A stretch of DNA of 53,943 nucleotides from Haemophilus sputorum CCUG 13788 (GCF_000238795.1 NZ_AFNK01000036.1:1-53943), one strand, 5' to 3'; shown: positions 1 to 9,064, counted from the first letter of the stretch. Notes: generated from the letters alone by a model not told the origin. Numbers and translations are program-made.

Positions 1-168
1 GGCAATATCGCGAACAACACTGCAAATATCACTAAAAATGCAGGCAACATCGCGAACAACACTGCAAACATCACCCAAAATGCAGGCAACATCGCGAACA
101 ACACTGCAAACATCACCAAAAATGCAGACAATATCGCGAATAATACGCAGCTAATTAACCAAAACACG
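1..168 (+). repeat. 42-bp in-frame tandem repeats in the adhesin stalk
   Basis: Three nearly identical 42-bp units (1-42, 43-84, 85-126) and a diverged fourth (127-168) each encode 14 residues. The array continues to the left of the window. Unit length is a multiple of three, so copy-number change would lengthen or shorten the stalk without breaking the frame. Confidence 0.9.
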
Positions 169-486
169 CAAAATATTGCTAATAACAAAAATGCAATTAA
201 TCAATTGGAACGTCGAGTAAACGATACCGATCGTAAAATCAATCGCGTTGATCGTCGCTCTCGTGCAGGTATTGCTGGTGTTGCGGCAATTGCCTCTGCA
301 CCGAATGCGCGTAAAGATGGTAAGAGCATGATTTCTGCAGGTGTAGCACATCACCGTGGTGAAAGCGCTATTGCAATTAAGGCCTCTCGTAACTCTGATA
401 ACGGTAAGTGGTCAAGCAACGTAAATGGTGCGAGCGATACTCGCGGACAATTTACAGTGGGTGCTGGTGTCGGTTATGAGTGGTAA
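1..486 (+). CDS. Trimeric autotransporter adhesin (YadA-like), C-terminal part
   Basis: The frame is open from base 1 and ends at TAA 484-486, so the start and the passenger domain lie outside the window. The visible 161 residues begin with 14-residue Asn/Ile/Ala/Thr-rich repeats (pattern GNIANNTANITKNA) typical of a coiled-coil stalk. A charged neck (about residues 68-85) follows, then a membrane anchor containing IAGVAAIASAPNA and ending GVGYEW with a terminal aromatic residue. In this family the C-terminal segments of three chains form one outer-membrane barrel that displays the stalk and head, usually for adhesion. The target cannot be inferred here. A UUCG-capped terminator follows directly. 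Confidence 0.88.
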   Translation, partial: GNIANNTANITKNAGNIANNTANITQNAGNIANNTANITKNADNIANNTQLINQNTQNIANNKNAINQLERRVNDTDRKINRVDRRSRAGIAGVAAIASAPNARKDGKSMISAGVAHHRGESAIAIKASRNSDNGKWSSNVNGASDTRGQFTVGAGVGYEW

Positions 487-503
487 TCTCTCAGACTAAT
501 AAC

Positions 504-533
504 AAGGTTGTTCTTCGGAACAACCTTTTATTT
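504..533 (+). terminator. Intrinsic terminator of the adhesin gene
   Basis: A 10-bp stem (504-513 with 518-527) closed by a TTCG tetraloop is followed by a T-rich tract. It starts 18 nt after the adhesin stop codon. Confidence 0.9.
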
Positions 534-536
534 TCC

Positions 537-592
537 ACAAGCGGTCAAATTTGATCTAAAATTTGCAAAAGATGTGCAAACTTGACCGCTTT
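537..592. repeat. Inverted pair of Apl-type uptake sequences
   Basis: ACAAGCGGTCAAATTT at 537-552 faces its near-complement at 578-592. The two arms pair over about 14 positions with one mismatch. The second arm ends one base before the probable yccS ATG at 594. Such head-to-head USS pairs often act as terminators in Pasteurellaceae. Confidence 0.8.
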
Positions 593-593
593 C

Positions 594-2813
594 ATGAATA
601 AACTGCTAAAAAAAATCCAAAGCGACTGGCTTTCAGACGGCATTATCAAAACCTTGCCGATCTTCATTTCCACCAATCTAGTCGCAGTAATTATCTGGAC
701 ACTTCAGATTTCTCACTATTCCATGCCACTGGTGCTCGGCATTATTGCGGGAGGATTAGTTGATTTAGATAATAGCCTGTCTGGTCGCTTCAAAAACCTC
801 ATTTTAACGCTCATTGCTTTTGCGACTTCTTGTTGGGGGGCAACCTTAGCGCTTAGCTATGGCTGGCTGTTTATTCCATTTGCGACCATTTGTGCATTCG
901 GTCTGGTAATGCTTGGGGCATTAGGTCAGCGATACAACACCATTGCTTTTGGTACATTAGCCGTAGCAGTTTATACCTCTCTAACTTATAGCGAAAATAG
1001 CTCGTCTATATTAAATATGGCGATGATACTTACCGGTACGCTACTTTATGGTTTAGTGGCAATGTTGGTGCATATCATTTTTCCTAATCGCACAGTACAA
1101 GAAAATCTTGCCCGCTCATATGAAGCATTGAGCGCTTATTTACAAGCAAAATCTGCCTATTTCGATCCAGACGATGATGATTTAGCACAAAAACAGATGC
1201 TCCTAGCACAAGCGAATACGCAGGTAGTCAACGCATTTGATCAAACTAGACTTTCTCTCTTCTATCGACTACAACGCCATACCCGCCAAAAACGCACGCA
1301 GCGAATGTTGCGCTACTATTTCACAGCACAAGATATTTTAGAGCGAGCGAGTTCTAGTCATTATCAATATTACGAGTTATTTAGCGCACTTAATAACAGC
1401 GACTTAATGTTCCGTTTCCAACGAGTGTTAGAGCTGGAAGCAGCAGCTTGCTTACATATTGCTTATGCACTACGCCACGGGGAAATTTATCAACATGGCA
1501 TTCGCGTGGAAAAAGCCTTACAAGGGCTCTTTAACTCGCTAAATTACCATCAAGAACAAGGGCTAAAAAATATCCACCGCTGGTTCTCTATTGCAGAAAA
1601 CCTCCGTAACATTGAAGGGCAACTTAACCAAATTAAATCGGGTGAAGATGAAGAACAAGCGGTCGAAATTCGCAAAAATTTAACAAAATCCGACCGCTTG
1701 GTGGGTGAACCCGTTTCTGGCTTTCGTAATATGATTCGTGCGGTATGGGCACAATGCACACTTTCATCACAGCTCTTTCGCCATGCGGTTCGTATTGCCT
1801 TTGTGGTAGGGATATGTGGCAGCCTAGTGCCACTTTTCCAGCTTGATAACAAAGGCTACTGGATTTTACTGACTGCCATTTTTGTCTGCCAACCCAACTA
1901 CTCCGCCACCAAAAAACGCCTTATTCAGCGGGTTGTCGGCACAATTTTAGGCGTATTGTTCGGAATGTTAGTGCGAGAATATTACATTACTTCCACACTT
2001 GAAGCGAAACTGGGACTAATTGTCATTAGTGGCAGCCTTTATACCTTCTTTCGTTTCCGAAATTATGGTTTCTCCACTTGCTATATTACGATTTTAGTCT
2101 TAGTTAGCTTAGATATTACAGGCATTGGTGCGGATGAAGGCATTTTACCTCGTGTGTTAGATACCTTAGTTGGCACGGCGATTGCGTGGTTTGCGGTTTC
2201 ATTTATCTATCCAGACTGGAAATACTTAAATCTGCACGAGAACTTGAAAAATACCCTAAAAGCCAGCGGGCATTATTTGCGTCATATTATGGCGCAACTG
2301 CAATTTGGCTATAACGATAATCTTCCATATCGCATTGCAAGACGAGATGTGCAAAATTATATTTCAGCCCTCAGTGGCGCAATTTCCAATATGCATAGCG
2401 AGCCGAAAAAATATCAAGATGCGCTCAGTTTCGCCCCAACATTATTAGGGGTGACTTATACGCTATTAAGTTATATTTCAGCATTAGGCGCCTATCGAAT
2501 AGCGCAAGCATCGCTAGATCGCCAATTAGATTTCTCAGCCTTGTTTTATACTCAAGGAAGAGAAGTTGCTAATTGGATTGAACGCATTGCAGAAGGAAAA
2601 ACAACCTCTGCCAAAATGGACGATCAACTGGCCATGATTGCACAAGAATTGAACCACTTTGAGCAAACACATCAACAAAAAAGTGATGCATCCGCATTGG
2701 TATTGATTCAGCAATTGCGTTTAATCGTGGAATTACTCCCGCAACTGCAAACGTTAGTAGCAAAAGAAAAACTCTATCATCAACAAGAAGAGATAGAAAA
2801 TAAGGCGGACTAA
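594..2813 (+). CDS. yccS: YccS/YhfK-family (FUSC) inner-membrane protein
   Basis: 739 residues from ATG 594. A TTG at 582 in the same frame is the only earlier option and lies inside the USS arm. Two clusters of hydrophobic helices (about residues 15-160 and 390-535) flank and separate soluble regions, the arrangement of the FUSC family. The early block MPLVLGIIAGGLVDLD and the later QPNYSATKKR block match this family. The family is related to aromatic-acid efflux proteins, but substrates are mostly unknown. No Shine-Dalgarno sequence is visible before either start. It stands alone and converges on the scr cluster. Confidence 0.85.
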   Translation: MNKLLKKIQSDWLSDGIIKTLPIFISTNLVAVIIWTLQISHYSMPLVLGIIAGGLVDLDNSLSGRFKNLILTLIAFATSCWGATLALSYGWLFIPFATICAFGLVMLGALGQRYNTIAFGTLAVAVYTSLTYSENSSSILNMAMILTGTLLYGLVAMLVHIIFPNRTVQENLARSYEALSAYLQAKSAYFDPDDDDLAQKQMLLAQANTQVVNAFDQTRLSLFYRLQRHTRQKRTQRMLRYYFTAQDILERASSSHYQYYELFSALNNSDLMFRFQRVLELEAAACLHIAYALRHGEIYQHGIRVEKALQGLFNSLNYHQEQGLKNIHRWFSIAENLRNIEGQLNQIKSGEDEEQAVEIRKNLTKSDRLVGEPVSGFRNMIRAVWAQCTLSSQLFRHAVRIAFVVGICGSLVPLFQLDNKGYWILLTAIFVCQPNYSATKKRLIQRVVGTILGVLFGMLVREYYITSTLEAKLGLIVISGSLYTFFRFRNYGFSTCYITILVLVSLDITGIGADEGILPRVLDTLVGTAIAWFAVSFIYPDWKYLNLHENLKNTLKASGHYLRHIMAQLQFGYNDNLPYRIARRDVQNYISALSGAISNMHSEPKKYQDALSFAPTLLGVTYTLLSYISALGAYRIAQASLDRQLDFSALFYTQGREVANWIERIAEGKTTSAKMDDQLAMIAQELNHFEQTHQQKSDASALVLIQQLRLIVELLPQLQTLVAKEKLYHQQEEIENKAD

Positions 2814-2825
2814 TCGCCGCCTTAT

Positions 2826-3845
2826 TTAATGTCGCCAAATAATTTCACAGGCGATTTTCTGATTTTTAACTTTATGCCCTTGTAAGCGTGCTTGAATCAT
2901 TTCAAAGGCTTGATGGGCAATTTCTTCATGTAGCTGTTTAATAGAATGAACCTTAAACGGCAGTGCATTGAGCATATGATGATCATCAAAGGTTGCCAAG
3001 ACTAATTCGCCGTTAAGCACTTTATTTGTGTAGTGATGCTCCGTTAAATAACGCAGTACTCCTTCCATTAACGTATAAGCGCCCGTAAACACCGCTTGTG
3101 GCAAACGCCCTAACTGCTCCACCGTTTCTTTCATCATTTCATAGCCGGAATCCGATTGGTAATCTTTATGTAAAATCCAACCGCTTGTCGGCGTAAGTTT
3201 TGCTTGCTCCAACCCTTCATAAAAGCCTTCCAAGCGTGAAGCGCTTGGTGAAAGCGAAAGCTGCCCGCCGAAATAATAAAATTCATTCAGCTCATAAGCA
3301 CGCACAATATTTTCTACTAATTGAGCAATGTAAGGCGTGTCGTCACTTGCCAAGGATGGAATCGTTAACGTTGGAATATGACGGTCAATTTGCACAATCG
3401 GCGTATGTTTAATCACTTTTTTATAATAGCTGGCATCTTGATGTGTTGGTGCAGTCACAATCAGATCAACCTGTCTATCCAATAATCGCTCGATCACCAT
3501 TTTTTCTTGTTGCGGATCATCATCTGAACAAGCAATCAGCAAGTATAATCCTTGCTGGCGACACAGTTTTTCTAACGTTTTTGCGGTTAATGCAAAACCA
3601 TAGTTGGTTAAATCTGGTACTACCAAGCCAATTACATTGGTGCGCTGTGCTTGAAGCGCTTTGGCATAAGCATTCGCGCGATAGCCATGTTTTTCCACAA
3701 CTTGGCGGACTTTTTCTTGTGTTTCTGGGCTAATCCGAAAACGGTCGCTTTTCCCGTTTAGCACCATGCTGACAGTCGTTTTCGATAATCCTGTTAGCTG
3801 TGCAATATCATTGAGTGTTAAACGTTTTTTTACTGGGGCATCCAT
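2826..3845 (-). CDS. scrR: LacI/GalR-family repressor of the sucrose cluster
   Basis: 339 residues. The N-terminus is a LacI-type helix-turn-helix (LTLNDIAQLTGLSKTTVSMV, about residues 9-28) followed by the hinge helix. The rest is a periplasmic-binding-protein-like effector domain (VIGLVVPDL, about residue 70 onward). It resembles Cra/FruR and ScrR repressors, and its position as last gene after scrK and scrB argues for ScrR. Its likely operator is the 18-bp palindrome at 6376-6393. A strong hairpin lies between scrB and this gene and could reduce its expression relative to scrKB. The symbol is inferred from context; a Cra-like role cannot be excluded. Confidence 0.78.
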   Translation of the reverse strand: MDAPVKKRLTLNDIAQLTGLSKTTVSMVLNGKSDRFRISPETQEKVRQVVEKHGYRANAYAKALQAQRTNVIGLVVPDLTNYGFALTAKTLEKLCRQQGLYLLIACSDDDPQQEKMVIERLLDRQVDLIVTAPTHQDASYYKKVIKHTPIVQIDRHIPTLTIPSLASDDTPYIAQLVENIVRAYELNEFYYFGGQLSLSPSASRLEGFYEGLEQAKLTPTSGWILHKDYQSDSGYEMMKETVEQLGRLPQAVFTGAYTLMEGVLRYLTEHHYTNKVLNGELVLATFDDHHMLNALPFKVHSIKQLHEEIAHQAFEMIQARLQGHKVKNQKIACEIIWRH

Positions 3846-3880
3846 AGTTATCCGTAATATGGGTGTCTGAAAAATCGATT

Positions 3881-3905
3881 GCTGATGCCATCAACTGGCA
3901 TCAGC
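3881..3905 (-). terminator. Hairpin between scrB and scrR
   Basis: Perfect 10-bp arms (3881-3890 with 3896-3905) around a 5-nt loop, followed on the minus strand by a short T run. It could be a partial terminator or processing hairpin that lowers scrR expression. Confidence 0.65.
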
Positions 3906-3922
3906 ACTCCATCGTATTTGAA

Positions 3923-5338
3923 TTAAATATCCAATAAGTGAATTGGCATCACTTGGGCAATTTTCGCAGTCATTGGACGCGAAGCTGTGACGCTATTTTT
4001 GCGCTGGCGAATAAAGAAGCGAGAAGTCATCACTTTTTCGCCACCATTAAGAAAAATTTCCACCACAGAGCGGTCGAAGTAAATATCAATTCGTTCTAAT
4101 TTCTCCACTTCACAATGGCGCACGCTATCAAATTTTAACATCCAATCTGTTTGTTCGGTTTGGCTACGGTCAAGAGTTACTTTACCGTTAGCATAACTGA
4201 GCTGTAGTTGCCCAAAGAAAGTCAGATCAAGCGGTTGATTTTCAACTTGGATTTGCAAATAGCTAGTATCTAAATTTGCAATTTCTCCTGATAATTCGAC
4301 CGCTTGTAAGGTGGAAGTTTTCACGATTGGGCGTTGCTTAATCGCACCATTTTCCACGGAGATTTGGCGTGGCATGGTTAACATAGAGTGCCATTTGAAT
4401 TCATCTGTCGGGTAAGTTAAATCTGGCAATCCCACCCAACCAAACAGAATTCGGTCAGAATTTTGCACCGTTTGTGGCGCATAAAAATCAAAGCCGTAAT
4501 CTAATTCTTCAATGCTTTCCGCCACCAATACATTATCGGTTAATTTGCCTAAAGCATAAGTGGCATGGTAATTATTTTGGAAACGATTCGCTTCACGTAA
4601 TTTCCCTTGCGGTGACCAAACAAAGCAATCTTTCCCGCCAAGCTGGAAGAGATCAGGACACTCCCACATAAATACATGCTCGTTATTAAAATCTTGCACC
4701 AACAACTCACCGATTAAGCGCGGTGTATCTTGCAAATTATCCATTTCATAGACTAAGCAAGTTCCCGTTAAATTCTCACGCTGCGCCCCTAATACAAAAC
4801 GAATTTTGCCTTCTTTCGTCACATATGGTTTAGGATCGCGCACATGTTCTGTGTAACCTTCTGGGGCTTTGTCAATAATACAGCGTTTTTCTAGCAATTT
4901 GCCTGATTTATCAAAAATCGCAATATTTTGATGTGGAATGCGCGCATTATCGCTTGGTCGGCGCGTGTTGCCAGTATAAAACGCAACAATTTGATCTTCC
5001 CATAAAATCGCCCCACCAGAATAGCAGCCATGCGATTCAAATAATTCATCAGGAATGAGCAAATCCCCACGATCAAAGGTTTGAAAATCTTTGGTTATAA
5101 AATGCGCCCAGTGTTTCATTCCATGTATTGCATCATAAGGGAACCACTGCGCAAAAATATGATATTTCTCACCATCAAAGATTAACCCATTTGGATCGTT
5201 AAATAGCCCTGTTTTAGGTGCTAAATGGTAAGTGGGGTAAAAATCTTGGTCAGATAAAACCGTTTGACGAACTGCTTCTAATTCGCCTTCTGTTTGAGCG
5301 TGCAAATTTTTGTATTTGCCTTGATTGAAAATATGCAT
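3923..5338 (-). CDS. scrB: Sucrose-6-phosphate hydrolase (GH32 invertase)
   Basis: 471 residues. The three GH32 acidic motifs are present: FNDPNG (nucleophile Asp, about residue 48), RDPK (about residue 168) and WECPD (about residue 226). A C-terminal beta-sandwich domain follows. In this family the enzyme splits sucrose-6-phosphate, delivered by a PTS permease, into glucose-6-phosphate and fructose. It has no signal peptide, so it acts in the cytoplasm. It lies between the fructokinase and repressor genes. No sucrose EIIBC (scrA) gene is in the window. Confidence 0.9.
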   Translation of the reverse strand: MHIFNQGKYKNLHAQTEGELEAVRQTVLSDQDFYPTYHLAPKTGLFNDPNGLIFDGEKYHIFAQWFPYDAIHGMKHWAHFITKDFQTFDRGDLLIPDELFESHGCYSGGAILWEDQIVAFYTGNTRRPSDNARIPHQNIAIFDKSGKLLEKRCIIDKAPEGYTEHVRDPKPYVTKEGKIRFVLGAQRENLTGTCLVYEMDNLQDTPRLIGELLVQDFNNEHVFMWECPDLFQLGGKDCFVWSPQGKLREANRFQNNYHATYALGKLTDNVLVAESIEELDYGFDFYAPQTVQNSDRILFGWVGLPDLTYPTDEFKWHSMLTMPRQISVENGAIKQRPIVKTSTLQAVELSGEIANLDTSYLQIQVENQPLDLTFFGQLQLSYANGKVTLDRSQTEQTDWMLKFDSVRHCEVEKLERIDIYFDRSVVEIFLNGGEKVMTSRFFIRQRKNSVTASRPMTAKIAQVMPIHLLDI

Positions 5339-5358
5339 GAGGTGGCATCCTGAAAGAG

Positions 5359-5385
5359 CCCTCTCGCGACAAATTCACGAGAGGG
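5359..5385 (-). other. Intercistronic hairpin between scrK and scrB
   Basis: Arms CCCTCTCG (5359-5366) and CGAGAGGG (5378-5385) with an 11-nt loop. No T-tract follows, so an mRNA-stability or processing element is more likely than a terminator. Confidence 0.5.
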
Positions 5386-5411
5386 AGAAATGAAGGAAAA
5401 ATGTGTCAAAA

Positions 5412-6335
5412 TTAGTTTGCTAAAAATGCATCTAATTGTGCTTTATTCGGCAAGGCAGCCATCGCCCCTTTAGCAGTAGTTGCAAGGGCACCCGAGGCAT
5501 TCGCCTTGCGAATAACACTAACCAATGCGTCTTCATTTTTCCAGTCGCTGACTTCAGAAAGCCCAGCTAGTAAACCACTGACAAACGCATCACCTGCTCC
5601 GGTTGTATCAACAGGTTGTAGCGCCTTGCCTGCAACTAATTGACTCTTACCGTTGAAATAATAAACCGCACCATCTTTACCTAAAGTCACAATAATCAAT
5701 TTTTCTGGATATTGCGAGGTAATAACATGCGTTGCTTCTTCTAAAGTGGTGGTATTCGTTAATAAAGTGAGCTCTTCTTCAGAAAATTTTAAAATATCTG
5801 CCATGGCAACAACTTGATTTACAACCGTTTTCATCTCTTCTAAAGAAGGCCAAAGCGAATCGCGTAAATTGGGATCAAAGGAGAAGAAACCACCCGCTCC
5901 TTTAATTCGACGAATGGCTTCAATCGTTGTTGAACGAGATGGCTCATGAATCAAGGCAATTGAACAACAATGTAAGAAATCTCCCGCTTGAAATGGCGGT
6001 AAATCCCCAACTTCTAAAAATTGGTCAGCACTTGGATTCACCATAAAGGTAAAGCTACGCTCACCGTTGTCTAATCCAACAATCACGGTTGAAGTGCGGT
6101 GATTAGGGTCTAAAATCATATGCTCAGTAGAAACATTCTCAGCATTGAGCGTTTCTTGCATAAACTTACCAAGCGGGTCAAATCCAACTCGGCCGATAAA
6201 GCCTGCGTCACGACCCAATCTTGCCACACCAACTGCCACATTGGCTGGTGCACCACCTGCGCATTTTAAATAATGATTTTCACCATCGGGAATTAAATCC
6301 ACGACCGCATCACCTGTTACCCAAATTTTGCTCAT
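5412..6335 (-). CDS. scrK: Fructokinase (PfkB/ribokinase family)
   Basis: 307 residues. The N-terminal signature GGAPANVAVGVARLG (about residues 27-41) and the C-terminal anion-hole/catalytic-base motif DTTGAGDAFVSGLL (about residues 243-256) identify a PfkB sugar kinase. As first gene of the cluster with scrB, it most likely phosphorylates the fructose released from sucrose-6-phosphate. An AGAGA sequence lies upstream of the ATG as ribosome-binding site. The upstream region holds a LacI-type operator and a CRP-like site. Confidence 0.88.
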   Translation of the reverse strand: MSKIWVTGDAVVDLIPDGENHYLKCAGGAPANVAVGVARLGRDAGFIGRVGFDPLGKFMQETLNAENVSTEHMILDPNHRTSTVIVGLDNGERSFTFMVNPSADQFLEVGDLPPFQAGDFLHCCSIALIHEPSRSTTIEAIRRIKGAGGFFSFDPNLRDSLWPSLEEMKTVVNQVVAMADILKFSEEELTLLTNTTTLEEATHVITSQYPEKLIIVTLGKDGAVYYFNGKSQLVAGKALQPVDTTGAGDAFVSGLLAGLSEVSDWKNEDALVSVIRKANASGALATTAKGAMAALPNKAQLDAFLAN

Positions 6336-6375
6336 AACTCGTTCTCTTTTGAAGTAAAAACAATAAAAACATCTT

Positions 6376-6393
6376 AGCTAAAACGATTTAGCT
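6376..6393. promoter_or_regulatory. LacI-family operator candidate upstream of scrK
   Basis: AGCTAAAACGATTTAGCT is an 18-bp palindrome with a central CG and one mismatched pair, the usual form of a LacI/GalR-family operator. It lies about 40 bp upstream of the scrK start, where a bound repressor would overlap or follow the transcription start. Confidence 0.72.
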
Positions 6394-6436
6394 TTGCAAA
6401 TTAAATGGAAAATTTGACCGCTTGTTTACACAGTTT

Positions 6437-6452
6437 TGTGATCTAGCTCTCA
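6437..6452. promoter_or_regulatory. CRP site candidate for the scr operon
   Basis: TGTGATCTAGCTCTCA matches the CRP half-sites TGTGA-N6-TCACA at 9 of 10 positions and has T-rich flanks. It sits 102 bp upstream of scrK, upstream of the LacI-type palindrome, consistent with catabolite activation. It also lies just beyond the stop codon of yicG. Confidence 0.7.
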
Positions 6453-6462
6453 TTTTTTATGT

Positions 6463-7122
6463 TTATTTTTTACGTTTAGAGAGTTTATCAACTAAATCCC
6501 CTTTGCCTAAATACTGTGCTTCATCAAATTCAAATACTGGCAAACCTAACTTAAAGCGAATCGCTAATAAACGAATGCTAAAACCTAATAATAACGTTAA
6601 AAGCACCACAATATTTTGCGACCAACCTAGTGATTGTAATCCCACATAAATGCATGAAGAGAGAAAAGAAACACTGGCATAAAGTTCTTTACGAAAAACC
6701 AAAGGGATGCGGTTACAGAGCAGATCACGCAACACGCCACCAAAAGCGCCCGTAATCACAGCGGCTACGCTGGCAATCAGTAAGCCATAGCCCATATCTA
6801 ACGCAACTTGCGCACCAATAATCGAAAAGACAATTAACCCCAGCGCATCAAGCACTAAGAAGATCGTACGAAAATAACCTAAAAACGGCGCAATAAACAT
6901 GGTAAAGACTGCTGCACCCGCCACAATCATTAAATATTCTGGATGTGCCACCCAACCTAGCGGATAATGCCCTAGCAATACATCACGCACTGAACCGCCG
7001 CCAATGGCAGTAACCGAAGCTATAATAATCACACCAAACATATCCATTTTTTCCCGCCCTGCGGCTAAGGCGCCAGTAATGGCTTCTGCTGTAATCCCGA
7101 TAATATAAAGTACAAATAACAT
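6463..7122 (-). CDS. yicG: YicG/TRIC-family (UPF0126) membrane protein
   Basis: 219 residues with about seven membrane segments. The sequence contains the duplicated UPF0126 signature: [20 protein letters not shown] (about residues 38-57) in the first half and [20 protein letters not shown] (about residues 126-145) in the second. Bacterial TRIC homologues form trimeric cation channels, but the physiological ion for YicG is not established. A short basic Lys-rich tail follows the last helix. It is upstream of scrK on the same strand, with about 127 bp between them, so it is probably not in the scr operon. Confidence 0.88.
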   Translation of the reverse strand: MLFVLYIIGITAEAITGALAAGREKMDMFGVIIIASVTAIGGGSVRDVLLGHYPLGWVAHPEYLMIVAGAAVFTMFIAPFLGYFRTIFLVLDALGLIVFSIIGAQVALDMGYGLLIASVAAVITGAFGGVLRDLLCNRIPLVFRKELYASVSFLSSCIYVGLQSLGWSQNIVVLLTLLLGFSIRLLAIRFKLGLPVFEFDEAQYLGKGDLVDKLSKRKK

Positions 7123-7245
7123 AGGTAAAATATCCTTAAAAAAGCACCGCTTGCACTATGATAAGCGAGAAAAAGATGAACGCCAAACCTTTCGTAAAGA
7201 AAAAGAATCCTGCCTTTTCCTCTAGCCAAAAGCGTCAAAAATCGT

Positions 7246-7289
7246 TATAATTGCGCACTTTTTGGGCAGGACAACCTGCGTGTTTTTTT
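7246..7289 (+). promoter_or_regulatory. potD promoter and attenuator-like hairpin
   Basis: A perfect TATAAT (7246-7251) with a weak -35 (TAGCCA, 17 bp upstream) points to a start near 7258. Directly behind it a 5-bp hairpin GCAGG-acaa-CCTGC (7266-7279) is followed by a run of seven T, before the ribosome-binding site of potD. It looks like a small intrinsic terminator in the leader. Confidence 0.5.
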
Positions 7290-7312
7290 ATCTCTAACAG
7301 AGGCGCAAAAAA

Positions 7313-8353
7313 TTGAAACAGATTTTGGCTAAAATTGCCCTTGTGGGCATGGCATTCTCAGCAGTGGTCGCTCAGGCGGCTGAAAAGCTGTATGTTTATA
7401 ACTGGACAGAATATGTTCCTTCTTCGTTATTAGAACAGTTTACTAAAGAAACCGGCATTGAAGTGATTTACTCTACTTTTGAGAGTAATGAAGAGATGTA
7501 TTCTAAACTCAAACTCTCTAACTCAAAAGGTTACGATATTGTTTTTCCATCTAGCTACTATGTTGGCAAAATGATGAAAGAAGGTATGCTAAGTGAATTA
7601 GATAAATCAAAATTAACTAATTTAAAAAATGTTTCGCCTGATTTAATGGGAAAACCATTCGATCCAGAAAATAAATATTCACTTCCTTATGTTTACGGTT
7701 TAACCGGTATTGGCGTGAATGCAACAGATATCGATCCAAGTACGATTTCTAGCTGGGGCGATTTATGGCGTGATGAATACAAAGGCAAATTATTGCTCAT
7801 GAACGATCCGCGTGAAGTATTCCACATTGCATTATTGCTAGACGGTAAATCACCAAATAGCGAAAACGAAGCGGAAATTAAAGCGGCTTATGAGCGCTTA
7901 CAAAAAATCGTTCCGAACGTGCTCGTATTTAACTCTGATTCGCCAGAAATGCCTTATTTACAAGGTGAAGTCTCTGTGGGTATGCAATGGTCTGGCTCGG
8001 CACATCGTGCGAAAAGCGAAAACCCAGATTTAAAATTTATTTTCCCGAAAGAAGGTGCAGTACTTTGGATGGATAACTATGTCATTCCAAAAGGTGCGGA
8101 AAATAAAGAAGCAGCACATAAATTTATTGATTTCTTATTACGCCCTGAAAGTGCAAAAGAAGTGATTGAAACCATGGGCTTCTCAATGCCTAACGAAGGT
8201 GTAAAAGCATTACTTTCTCCAGAATTAGCCAATGATCCACTTATTTTCCCACCATCGGAAGAAATCAATAAAGGGATCTTACAATCAGATGTTGGTACAG
8301 CGGTAGAAATCTACGAGAAATACTGGAATCTGCTAAAAACCGGCGGAAAATAA
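7313..8353 (+). CDS. potD: Spermidine/putrescine-binding periplasmic protein
   Basis: 346 residues. A Sec signal peptide (cleavage likely after AVVAQA, near residue 23) is followed by the PotD start [11 protein letters not shown] and a two-lobed SBP_bac_8-type binding protein with NDPREVF and GMQWSGSA blocks. The start is TTG: an in-frame TAA at 7295-7297 excludes any upstream start, AGAGG lies 9 nt upstream, and the next ATG (residue 13) would destroy the signal peptide. No potABC genes are adjacent, so it must serve a transporter encoded elsewhere. H. influenzae likewise has two potD genes. The leader may attenuate transcription. Confidence 0.9.
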   Translation: MKQILAKIALVGMAFSAVVAQAAEKLYVYNWTEYVPSSLLEQFTKETGIEVIYSTFESNEEMYSKLKLSNSKGYDIVFPSSYYVGKMMKEGMLSELDKSKLTNLKNVSPDLMGKPFDPENKYSLPYVYGLTGIGVNATDIDPSTISSWGDLWRDEYKGKLLLMNDPREVFHIALLLDGKSPNSENEAEIKAAYERLQKIVPNVLVFNSDSPEMPYLQGEVSVGMQWSGSAHRAKSENPDLKFIFPKEGAVLWMDNYVIPKGAENKEAAHKFIDFLLRPESAKEVIETMGFSMPNEGVKALLSPELANDPLIFPPSEEINKGILQSDVGTAVEIYEKYWNLLKTGGK

Positions 8354-8425
8354 CCGCTTGTATGCTGGCTATTATATAGCTTAGATGACGATTTTACTGG
8401 CATAAGTCATTGTGCCGTTTTTCTT

Positions 8426-8464
8426 AATATTGGTTCTAATGTGAATTGGAGCCAATATTTTTTA
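8426..8464 (+). terminator. Terminator of potD
   Basis: An 11-bp stem (8426-8436 with 8449-8459, one G-T pair) is followed by a T run. Confidence 0.8.
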
Positions 8465-8485
8465 TTCGACATATAGAGGTCTTTC

Positions 8486-9052
8486 ATGTCAAATCATCAA
8501 TCTTTAACAGCAAATCCAGCGCCATTAGGTTTATGTGGTTTTGCTTTAACAACTTGGCTTTTAAGCTTAATCAACAATGGCACCTTTGGTGGTGAAAATG
8601 TTGGTCTAGTATTAGCAATGGGCTTAGCTTTTGGTGGCTTAGCACAAATGCTTGCAGGACTTTTTGAATTCTCAAAAGGCAATACTTTCGGTTTCACCGC
8701 ATTTACTAGCTACGGTGCATTCTGGATTTCATTTGCACTATTTAAAATCTTCTTTACAGAAGGCGTAAGTGCTGCTTTCGTTGGTTGGTACTTAATTGCT
8801 TGGGGCACATTTACTTTAATGATGTTTATCGGCACTTTAGCGAAAGCGCGTGCACTACAAGCTATCTTCTTAGCATTAACCATCACCTTCTACTTATTGG
8901 CAGCTGGTGACTTTACTCACAATACAACCATCACGAATATTGGTGGTAACTTTGGTTTATTAACTGCCTTATTAGCTTTCTACTTAGCCGCAGCAGATAT
9001 CATTAACGATAGCTTCGGTCGTGAAGTTTTACCAGTGGGTAACCCAAAATAA
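8486..9052 (+). CDS. satP: Acetate/succinate transporter, GPR1/FUN34/YaaH family
   Basis: 188 residues with six hydrophobic helices. The family signature NPAPLGL is at residues 10-16. The rest follows the SatP pattern, including GLAFGGLAQMLAGLFEF in the second helix. SatP proteins take up acetate and succinate across the inner membrane. The gene is a single unit with its own ATG preceded by TATAGAGG and a strong shared terminator downstream. Confidence 0.9.
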   Translation: MSNHQSLTANPAPLGLCGFALTTWLLSLINNGTFGGENVGLVLAMGLAFGGLAQMLAGLFEFSKGNTFGFTAFTSYGAFWISFALFKIFFTEGVSAAFVGWYLIAWGTFTLMMFIGTLAKARALQAIFLALTITFYLLAAGDFTHNTTITNIGGNFGLLTALLAFYLAAADIINDSFGREVLPVGNPK

Positions 9053-9064
9053 TTTAATGAAAAC

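Noticed and set aside
151-354. 67-residue minus-strand frame inside the adhesin gene
   Set aside because: Antisense to the repeats; reading of Asn/Thr-rich codons in reverse; no family or start signal.
1550-1852. 100-residue minus-strand frame inside yccS
   Set aside because: Opposite to a clearly conserved coding region, no ribosome-binding site.
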